Positions 25,346 to 37,300 of a DNA stretch of 64,000 nucleotides are shown piece after piece. Every line of letters starts with the position of its first letter. Position 1 is the stretch's first letter. Below the pieces are notes generated by a model, which worked only from the letters and a program-made list of their open reading frames with translations, did not search any database and had not been told where the DNA came from. A program made the position numbers and the translations under genes. The DNA comes from Liolophura sinensis (Eukaryota; Mollusca; Polyplacophora; Chitonida; Chitonidae): positions 8,055,338 through 8,119,337 of the forward strand of contig NC_088302.1 in the NCBI RefSeq assembly GCF_032854445.1, read 5' to 3'.

Positions 25346-28300
25346 TTAAGAGAAAGCATGCCTGAAATTGTATCCACATACCCATCAACTGACTGACCAA
25401 CAGAACAAATGACATGTAGAACAGCTCAGTTACCTGCCAAGTTGTCCCCCAGATGTGGTGAAGTACCGGTTATAATCCAGACGCAACAGTAGCTGGGCCA
25501 GGTGTGGGTTCGCACTGTTGTCACGGACACTGGTTAGCAGCTTAAACAGCAGGCTAGACTGCCACTGGAATTTCTGTACAAATCAAAGTGATAAGACATA
25601 AATCATACAGCTTTGTGTTTTCCTTCACATCAAACCACATTTGTAAAATGCCCCACATTTCTATCTTAACTTCCGTCTTAATTTTCTCTTTTGCTGCTCC
25701 ATTTAATTATAAGAGATGTTATTTGAATTTTTCACTTTACTGTTGACAACAAAAAAATAAAGACGACTTGAACATATTGAAATTGAAATTTACGCCTTAC
25801 TTGAGAATATATGTATTTCACTTATCACGGCAGCCAACACTATAGTGGGAGGAAACCAAGCAGTGCCCAGAGGAAACCCACAACCATCCACAGATTACCA
25901 GTAAAACACAACACAATTGTACATTAGAATACATGCACTTAATCCCAAGATCAAAAACTAGGCATAAGCTGAGCAACTCTTAAAATTCCAGTGTCTCTTA
26001 CCTTTGCCACATTCTCCATAGATTTAATCTGCACTTTGGTCATAACGGCTCCACATGAATGGATGACACGACAGTACAAAGAACAGAGGCCCAGGAGCTC
26101 ATTTAAACACTGGGATACCTGCAACAGAGGACCAATCACAAATTTACATGCAACTTCACTGTTCAGCGATCTTACGACCTCAAACCTGGCACAATGTATC
26201 AAATCAACGAAGCTGTTGGTGTTTAAAATGAATAGCTACAAGGTACACACAGGTCCTGTGGTAGAACGAAATTAACTTACTGGTTTGACAAGAATGAGTG
26301 AGTAAGTGCTTGGGGTTTAGCGTTGGTACTTAACAATTTTTCAGTCATATGGTGACGAAGGAGTCATTAGAGTGTATGTAATGTGCCTCTTTGTTCCAGG
26401 ACCGATTTCCACCTGTCTATAATCAAGTGTTGCTTTACTGAGATGACTTAACGAAGGCAAGTAATACGCCCCACTAGAGCCATTACACTGATATGGGTCA
26501 ACCAGTCGTTGCACTTCCACTTCATGCTGAATGCCAAGCGAGGCAGCTCCAACTTCCTCTTTTAAGGTCTTAGGTGTAACCTGACCCTGGAATGAACCTG
26601 GATCTTCCACCCCTGAAGCAGATGCTCTAAGAGCTCAGCCTAGGGTTTGACAAGAAATTAACTTACTGGTTTCACATGAACAAAGCTTTGAGTCAGAAGT
26701 CCAGCCACAAACTGATCATGAGCCAACTTGATAGCTTCAAAGTCCCGTGTAGTGTTGATCTTCTCCAGCAGGATGGAAAACAAGGAATCAATCACATCAA
26801 CCTACAAATGTGAACAGACTGACTGACTGATGGAGATTTGAAATTCCTTTCAACTTTCAGTCACAAGATGTGTTTAAACAGACTGACTGACTGATGGAGA
26901 TTTGAAATTCCTTTCAACTTTCAGTCACATGATGTGTTTAAACAAACTGACTGATTGAGATTTGAAATTCCTTTCAACTTTCAGTCACATGATGTGTTCA
27001 ACAGACTGACTGACTGACTGATGGAGATTTGAAATTCCTTTCAACTTCCAGTCACATGAGGTGTTTAAACAAAACGATTGACTGAGATTTGAAATTCCTT
27101 TCAACTTTCAGTCACATGTGTTTAAACAGACTGATTGACTGATTGAGATTTGAAATTCCTTTCAACTTCCAGTCACATGATATGTTGTGGGCAAAATCGG
27201 GGAAATAGAAGAACTGCAATTTTAAACATGTAGTAACTCAGACATGACTCTAGCTCTGTAGGGCTGTGATTACGTATACTATCACAGCTCTGTCATGTTC
27301 CATAAGCCTACCTTAAACACCTCTGTACTTCCCTCGCTGGCTTTAGTGTGCTACTGCTGAGCACCAGATAATTTGTTTGAGACTTTAATCTCAGCTATCA
27401 AGTCTAGGTGGGTGAAACTATAGTGGAAACTGGATAAATTTCAACTCCAACCGCCATCTTTGAATGCATACTCCTCACAGTGAGGGGAATCATGTATGCA
27501 ATTACCACCGCCACTAATAAGCAAGTTAGACCTTTTGACACACATTCTTGTTAACTGTTTAGGATCAGTCTCACCAGTAATGACCTAGAGGGAATCACAA
27601 TCAACAATGACCACTAAAAATATTTCTCACATAAATTAAACAAAATTGAAGAAAACAGTAAACAAGTACAAAATATGCTAAAAGTGTCAGTAGTTATCTC
27701 CCTTGTATGGACTGTGAGGAGCTTGCATTCAAACATGGCGGTTGGAGTTGGAATTCATCCAGTTTCCACTATAGTTTCATGTTTGTGTGGATTTACTAGT
27801 GATGACAATTAGGAATACCTACCTGGAATTGATTGCTGAGACGACTGTGACTACGGAGAGAAAAATTATTGGGTGCCTAGCAGTAGTATACTAAGGCCAG
27901 CAAGGGAAGTACTGTGGTGCTCAAGATAAGCTTATGGAACAAGACAGGGCTGTGATTACGGGTACTATCAGGGCTAACTTGAATCCAGATCTCCAGTTTA
28001 CTAAAACGTGAACACTCTTAACCAGAGCGGTCTCTTGACCAGTGAGCCCCTCACACAATGCCGTGCAGAGAACAAACACTGTACAAAAATTTGTTTTCAA
28101 TTTGAATTGTTTTTCAGATTTGTCTTTTTCATTGCGCCCAGTTTAATACTGAAAATTCTTCTGACGTGTAAATTTATTGCATATATTTACCAGTTTAATT
28201 TGGATTACTATATTACGCCAAAAGCCTTGAAATCGCTCAAGGCACATGTTTATGTATGTATGTATGTATGTATGTATGTATGTATGTATGTATGTATGTA

Positions 28301-31300
28301 TGTACATATGCTTTGGGTTTGTGTACCTGTAGGTAATACTGAAGGTTATCCACCAGGAAGGCCATGTGTGTGCGGAGCTGCCACTTTGCCCTCTCCTCCA
28401 GGCTAATCTGGCTCTTCCTGCCCTGCATCTGTAACAGCCAGCACTTCTGCAGCATCAGCTGAGCACGCTTCACAGCCAGAAGAAACTGGAATACTGTGTT
28501 GTACCTGGCAAAACAGTTACCAAGAAATCATAGTGCTGCAGGAAAATTTATACAGAAATTTAACGCATTAAGCTGTACTACGGGGCTGTCCATAAAGTAC
28601 ATACAATCAAATTACACTGAACTTTTTGACAAATTCCTCACTGATACATACAGGTTTACAAAATGCACAGTGACCACAAGACAGTGTAACGAACCATGTC
28701 TTTCAACATTGTATTATACATTTTTTTATTTGTCAGTGTCTGAATTACATTTTTCCCTCTGTGTATGTTATAGCCTGCACATAGAGTATACATTCTGGAA
28801 ATATGTATTGGTGTTGTAAACATGGTTACAATCAAACCATCCAGAGTTTTCTTAACCTTACTCTATAAATATGAGCGACGGCTTGGTGATGCTCACAGTC
28901 ATTTACTCAAGTCCACTTGTGGGCCATTATTTACTCAAGTCCACTTGAGAGCAGTCACATTCACAGTCATATTCACAGTCATCCACTGTGACGGATTCCA
29001 CATTCGTCACTTGTACTTTATTTTCTGTACCTAGCCCTTTGTGAGCTTGTGTTTCGCCACTTGCTTTTTTTTTTTTGAGACGTTATTTTGGAGCTTGTAT
29101 TGCTCATTGTTCCTTTTTCATCCCAGTTTGACCTAAAAGTGACTTTGTGTATATTTCATACATCGCCAGCTCAGCATCATGGACACTCCGGTCAACCCAT
29201 TCCCCCCTCCCCACCTCTGCCCCGAGAAGTTACACCTTCACAGGCAGTTGGGGAATAAACCTTCGTCAGCCCACTACAGCCTGTCATTTACTTTACTTGA
29301 GACTGACTCGCCTTTGGAAACCAGAATATTCCATCTGGATTTGGTGGCTGCCTTCAGTAAGAGACTATATATATATATATATATATATGTATTATTTGTA
29401 TATTTTGTTAAAATGGTTGTGCTGAACTTATTCAAGCATCTTTGTGTTTCTTTGTTTTATGCAAGGCCTATTGCAGAGTTGCAAAGTTAAAGCAAACAGT
29501 TTTTTATCTTTACTCTTCGATATTGTTACCCTCACAACAATGATGTAGTCAACAGTATTATATCAAGGCTACCAAAGACGCCTTTGATTTGCATGTGTCA
29601 ACATGACAACAATAGGACAGTTCAATGCCCAAAACAGTAAACGATAGCTAGCACTGGCTTGTGCCAAATTTATGGAGGACATTATGTTTAAACTGGACTG
29701 AAGCCATACGATTTTACAAATGCACGGTCAAAATTTTGGCCCCTGCTACTTCTCTGATTGATGTTGCTCTGTATATAAAGGCACCGATTGTCACTGTTTA
29801 TCACTTCATTTCAAAACTACTGACAATCGTCATATCACTTTTGTTTTTTTCACATCTGGACTCGCTTTTGTGTCAGCACTCAACAACATCTGGTACCTTT
29901 TCCAGATCTGTTCTGTTCTGATCAGACACGACTGAAAAGTTTAGCCAGACTACACAGACCACGTGCTCTTCAATGATATGCACCAGCGACACATACATTG
30001 TCAGGGACGTGGCTGTATAATGCAAGGCAAATATTACTTTTCAGTACTAAAGCTCATATCGTAAGTATACATTTACCGTTTCTTTTTGTTTCATACATAC
30101 AATGACAGCTGTTTTGCACAATGTGTCTGCAGTGTGTGAAGTGGTTCAACACCTGGTACTTCAGAGTTACATGTTTATTACAGGTGTTCTGTGTTACCTG
30201 TCCAGTACAGTGTTTCTCAACAGTATGTGGAGTGGTTTCCCAACCCGGTACTTCAGTGTGACATGTTTATTATTGGTGTTGTGCTTACCTGTCTATCACA
30301 ATGTCTGTCTGCAGTATGTGAAGTGGTTGCCCACTTTTACTTCAGTGTGACAATGTTTATTACAGGTGTTGGTGTTATGTGTCCAGTTCAATGTCAACAG
30401 CACATGGAGAGTATGACATGTTTATTACAGATGTTGGTGTTATGTGTTCAGTACAGTGTGACATGTTTATTACAGGTGTTGTGGTTACCTGTGGTTGCCC
30501 ACCTGGTACTTCAGTGTGAAATGTTAATTACAGGTGTTGTGGTTAACTGTCCAGTACAGTGTGACATGTTTATTACAGGTGTTGTGGTTACCTGTCCAGC
30601 ACAGTGTCTGTCAACAGAATGTGAAGTGGTTCCCCCACTCGGTACTTTAGTGAAAGGCTTTTCCAGCCAAGCTCTTGAATCTTGTCATCCTCCATTTCAT
30701 CCCGACTAAGCAGCTCTGCAAAATGGACAATGGGTTAAGAGTTAACAAAAGTGGTTAAATGATGGGTTCTTCAGCTGTTTCTCTTGTATAAGAGTTAACA
30801 AAAGTGGTTAAATGATGGGATCTTCAGCTGTTTCTCTTGTATTATATCTGTATGTTTGAAGTTCAAATTTGTATTTAACAGTTTTTGCTAAGTGCTAAGC
30901 ACCAAGCGAGGCACCAACAAGTATCATTTATTAAGTCTTTGGTATGACCCGAACTGGGTTTGATCCCGAGGTCTCTCGACAGACACTGTCCTGGACAGGT
31001 AACTACATCATCTGTAATTAACATGTTACACTAAAGTACCTGTTCGGTAACCACTTCTCATACTGCAGTAATACTATCTGACCAATAGCATGAATACCAA
31101 TGAATGATAAAGCTGATACAACTTATCAGTCACAAAAATACTGCAAAATGTGGGTTTCACACAAAGAACACACTTTTGGTCTTAGCCTTGGGTTGTGTCC
31201 CTGCATGGCTGACATTCAGTCGAAATCTCTGCACTAAAGCCTCATCTGACATCAACACATTGGCTGCTTGTTGGAACATCACATTCACATCTAAAATAAA

Positions 31301-34300
31301 TATACATCAGATTTATCAGCAAGTTCTCCATTTCGCCAAGGAGATGAGCAAAATTTGTGTCAGGAGGCAAATTTTTTAACCTTATTAGTATGGGCACAAT
31401 CGAGACATGTAGTTTAAAAATTTCAAACATTTCTCAATACACAAGATAAAACATATAAAAAAACATGAAATCATTTTCACTTCTTTTATAATTCCAACTG
31501 ATCTTAACAACTGGTTACAGTAATGTAACATGACATGAAGGTTGCACAAAATGCTCTCCCCTTACCATACTCTGTTGTGCTAATAGGTGGCCGCACCAGG
31601 ATGTCTTCAGCCTTGTCGATGAACGCCAGATATAACTCTCCTCTACCCATCAGGAAGAAATCTTTAATGACTTTCAGTTGGTTAATCAAATGAAAGTCTT
31701 CCACGATCAGCCGCCATAGTCTCTGAGGGAGAAAAACAATCAGTATTGTTAATAGTCACATAATATTTAATGATAACATGGGTGGTTTTACTACATGGCA
31801 CTTTGGCCACAGAACATATTCAGTATATGTTTTGATTGCTTAATACAGCAAGCATGATGAGTGCAACATAAAGTCAAACATCCAAAATAAGAATTAACAA
31901 TATTAAATAAAATTAACAGAAAGAAAACTCAAGAATGGTAAATGACCTAAAGTTTCGCACACAAGTTACTGTTGTTCACTTTCGTATGATCTGAGTTGAT
32001 GGCAAAATGACAGAAAAAAGTGATTAGCCCAGAGCGCGTTTCATTACCCGGCAAGGCACTTAGCAGCTCTGGCTGTTAACCCTCGCCACATTGGGCCAAG
32101 TCACCGACAGTGAGCTGTGCAGGTCTCCCGACTAGAACGCCTACATGTGCATCTTTAAATATACCCATGAACGAAATCAAAAAAAATATCAAGACAGGCA
32201 ATGTCTAGTCCAAACCTTTAAATTCCAAACATTTGTCTCGAAGCATGACCGCCCCAAACAAAGAAAGGAAAATGCACAATGTACACTACAGACGACCTGA
32301 TTATTCGGGTCAGGCCTATGCGGAAGTCACCTCACACCGTTATCTTGTGAATGGTTGTCCGCTGAGAGCCCTCATGCAACAAATACGTGTACAAATGTAT
32401 TTCAGCTAAAAGCGAATTTCACTGAGAACTACCTTTCATCAGCTTCCCATGTCCATGTAATTCCAATTTATTATGTAAGTTTACACATACATTTTGTTTC
32501 GTTACAGTTGGTACGATCCTCCTATTGCAGGAGAGTTTCTGTTTTTATATCAGGAACCTCCCCTTAAACACAGAAAACATATGAAAAACAAGGTTTCCGA
32601 ATATTAATATGATTTACTTTAACTGCTCTGCGGTAGCACTCTGTACGAGTCCGGCATATCGGGAGACAGGATTTGTTTGAGTTGTTATCACAATAGGAGT
32701 TCGCACAACGTCCTTCACTGGCTTTATATCAAAATAAAAAGTTTCACGGTTTCCTGTATACAGTTTTGCCCAGACATGATTTACATGTGAACAAGAAAGG
32801 CACAAACGCACATTTGTAGGTGTGACTTTGACTGAAGTGTGACATCTTCCCCTCGTTTGCTGGTTGGCCTGATTTGCAAGTATTGATTTGCGGTATGCTA
32901 AATTCTGCTAGAACTTTGTATACAGAGACCCCTCAAATCTAAAAACGGATATTCGCCATTAAAGGTACTGTGCAGGCACATTTAATCACCACAGAGATTT
33001 CTCCCACATTTCCAGTTATCGAAAAATAACAATCATAAAACAATCAACCTGATGCGAAGTGCATGTACTAAAATCATTATGATTAAAAGTGAGGAAAGCA
33101 TGAACTGTTGGTGATAGGAGTATAGATTAACTTCTCAGTGAAGCGTGAGCTTGTTTACTACATTCCTGAACTGTCAGTATAATCCCTTGACCACTCCTGA
33201 AGGTCTGCAACATTGAGTCAGTAAAAACTAAAATCAATGCAATGAATCCTGGGATACACTTTCCAAGTCTCAGGGTGAAACTTTAGGTCATTTACCGTAG
33301 CTGGTTTTGGCATTTCTACACTGTAATGATAGTTGTCCGTTTTAATAAAAAATAAAAAATTTGTGATAAAACATTTTGTTGCACATCAGTGCTAAAGTGG
33401 TGTAAAAAGTAGGTGTAGAGATCCAAGTGTAAGACAGAGATCCTTAAATCCCTATTATATCAAAAATTAAAGTGTGTGGGTTGACATACCTCAGCCACAA
33501 ACAGCCGGATTTCATCTATAGTTTCCTCAAATCTCAGCAGACTGAATTCCTCCAGGCGTGACAATTCCGTGAACTTTTGACGGAAACGCCCCAAAACATC
33601 ATGAGGAATGGGACCTGAGGAAATGAAACATGGTACCCATGTTATGAGGAATTGTACCTGAGGAAATGAAACATGGTACACAAGTTATGAGGAATGGGGC
33701 CTGAGGAAATGAAACATGGTACACAAGTTATGAGGAATGGGGCCTGAGGAAATGAAACATGGTACACAAGTTATGAGGAATGGGACCTGAGGAAATGAAA
33801 CATGGTACACAAGTTATGAGGAATGAGGTTGGTGGTAATAAAACATGGTACACAAGTTATGAGGAATGGGAGCTGTGATAATCAAACATGGTACACAAGT
33901 TATGAGGAATGAGACCTGTTGTAATCAAACATGGTATACAAGTTATGAGGGATAGCACGTGTGGTAATGAAACATGGTATACAAGTTATGAGGAATGAGA
34001 CCTGTGGTAATGAAACATGGTACACAACTATGAGGGATGGGAGCTGTGGTAATGAAACATGGTACACAAGTTAAGAGGGATGGAACGTGTGGTAATGAAA
34101 CATGGTACACAAATTATGAGGGATGGAACGTGTGGTAATGAAACATGGCATACAAGTTATGAGGAATGAGACCTGTGGTAATCTGTGGTAATGAAACATG
34201 GTCAACAAGTTATGAGGGATGGAACGTGTGGTATTGAAACATGGTACACAAGTTATGAGGGATGGAACATGTGGTATTGAAACATGGTCCACAAGTTGTG

Positions 34301-37300
34301 AGGGATGGAACGTGTGGTAATGAAACATGACACACAAATTATGAAGAATGGGACCTGTACACAGGTTTATATGTGACACAACCTTGGGTTATTTATTGGA
34401 GTGATGTAATACCATACTGAAGAACTTTTCACTATTTGAAAAAGTGGACATCCAGGGCATCTGTCATTTACTCGCACCAACACACATACTCGCTCATACA
34501 CAGCGATGAAAACATTGTCTAATTAACACAAAACTTTGCTTGACGGTCTCATAAGTCCAAAACCAGGTTTTGTTGACATTCACAATCTATATATGCTGTG
34601 CATATTGTTCTGCTGTCTTACTTCTCTGAATATCGTCCAATGTTTTTAATTTCCCTACATCTTCCCAACGTTATATTTCACCTCACTGTCTGCCTTCTGC
34701 GGACTCATACTCGTAAGTGCCTGGAGGTCTGCGGTCGCGAATAGTCTTTTTCTTTTAGTCAGTAGCCTATATTCACCTCTCTGTAAAATCAGTTATACTC
34801 GCTACCAAAATTGCTTTTAGTCAGTGAAACACAATACAAGTGATATGTTAGAAGTTCATATTCATGCAAGGAAAATGAAGTTAGATCACTTTTTCTAATT
34901 CATAATATTAAAAGTCAATAAGCTCGGTTTCGACAGCAAGAACCAACTGCCACTGGTAACATCATAATTATTCAAAAACCAGCGGCACCAGAGTGCCCAG
35001 TGAAAAACCACCAAATGCCAAGTTACTAACTTTCCCACATGTGATGTACAGAAACATGTATACACATACATAAGCTGGTCTTTGACAGCTAATGTCAGAC
35101 GGTGCAAATGACCCCCAAGAGCACTGTCGACCCCTTACCGTCACCGAGGTCCTACAATACGTGATAGTGGTGGATAACCTTGACTAAGACATGCTCTATT
35201 TATTTATGTACTAATCTTTCAGGTCTTTACATTCATTTTCACAACCATTAGGCGATTAGGGTATGGGAGGAGGAAGTTTCACAGGAGTTCAATCCTACTC
35301 TCGAGAATGTTTCCCTTACAAGACAGCAGTCATTTTAAAGGTGAAGGAAACAGGAAAGCCAAGATTTAGACTCTGTAATGTCATCATGTCCAGGAAAACC
35401 CCACGTTCAGTCTGTGAAACACAAATGAATACGATCCTGTCATCAGCTTAGATTTCAACCTTTTCATATGTTTGCAAGGTGTTTATTCAAGCAAAATCTG
35501 AGGGCACTGTTCAGTGCAGGCTGATAAAATTATACTTTCTGTGAAGCCCTGGAATTGGCCAATCCAACCAATATAGTTACTGCCCCAAAATCAATTTAAA
35601 AACATGCATAAATTGCACTGAAATTTGCTCCTTCATAAGAGAAAAGGCTGAGAAATTAGGGACTTGTCACTACACTTTCTTCAACATAAAAACTGTTTTA
35701 TTGGGAGTAATACACAAAAAGTCCAAACAATACATAAAAATTTGTCATTACTATAATCAAGAAATGCAAACCTTCTGTCTTCCGATGGCCGCCTCTCTTG
35801 AGCTGAAACATCTGGATAGACTCTCCCACAAAGAGGATTTTGTTGGCAACTCGGACAGGAATGTAACTCGGTAGGAGGTCAGAACGCAAAACAAATTGGC
35901 TCGCCTCTGGAGGTCTTGATGTGGGCTCAAAAGACAACTTCTGTTATATCATACAAATAGTTATGATACATTAAAAATAAAAAAATTACATGGACAGGCC
36001 TGCTCTTTCTAGCCAATATACATGTTATTGTTTCTCTTTTTTTCACGTGGTTAATCCATCTGCTGAACAACATGTCCATATCTTTACTTTTCTAAAAAGT
36101 GGGAGAGAAATGTAATTCTTTGCTTTCAGCTCTACTAATATCCAACCTTAAAAATAAGAAGCATACCCAAAATACTTAAATTCAACTAGCATAGTATAAT
36201 TACAGATGCAAATTCAAGGCATAATTCCTCAGATTTTGAGGGCTAATATGTATATTTCGGCTGGTGACCCCGATGAACATCACAGAAATTATTAACAACC
36301 TGTCCAGATTAGATAAAATTCCTCCAATATTCCAAAATATTCATTATTGTATTTCTTCACCCTTCTCAAATGTGAGCAAGGTGTTAATTTAAGTATATTC
36401 TGAAGGCATTTTTTGCGTGGACTGATAAAATTACATTTCTTGTAAAGCTCTAAAATTGGCCAATCCAACCAATGCAGTTTTGTCTCTAAAATCAACTAAC
36501 AAAAAGGCATAAATTGCATTGAAAGCTCTTTCATATGCGAAAAGGTTGAGGAATGAGGGTATGTCTATGGTCTATTTCATCATAAGACCACATTACAAGC
36601 AGATCAGACATAAGTTGTTGCAAAATACATCAGGTATTTTAAAGGTGAGGATGGAAACATCATTTCACACAACTTAATATGTGAACAGTACATGTGCTTC
36701 TGTCAGAAAAAGAAATTTTCAATTGTGTCACATTTTGAGCTCAAACGGTCACAAAATTTCAGGCAACATTTTTTTACAGCATTTTTCATGTTTAGAGCAT
36801 AGCCCAGGGGAAACCCATGGTCATCTACAGGTTGCTGGAGACCTTCCCTCATATCACCAGAGATGGAAGCCACCCTGCTATAAGAATCTCTGCAAGCCTT
36901 CACCCTGCTATATAATCTCTGCAAGCATCTACCTGTAGTTGTGTGAAGGGGACACCTCCTACCCCCAGATCATCCTGTTGCTGTGGGTCCCCACTCCCTG
37001 CTGAGGTCGCCTCTCCCTGGGGCTGGATGTAGAACTCCTTGTACTCATCATACAGCTCCCCGTGAAGTGTCCAGGTGCTCAGCTGTTTGTACATCACCTG
37101 GTTACAGTTCTTCATCATCCTGACAAACGCACAAAAGCATTTGAACTTTCACAGGCAGTTATTTATTCTGCTGAGGTGTTCTGCTGTGCACTGGATTATA
37201 TATTATATTAGACTGGTGTTCTACACCGTACTCAGGAATATTTCATTTATACGACAGCAACCAGCATTATGGTGGCAGGAATATTTCACAACTGATAGCT

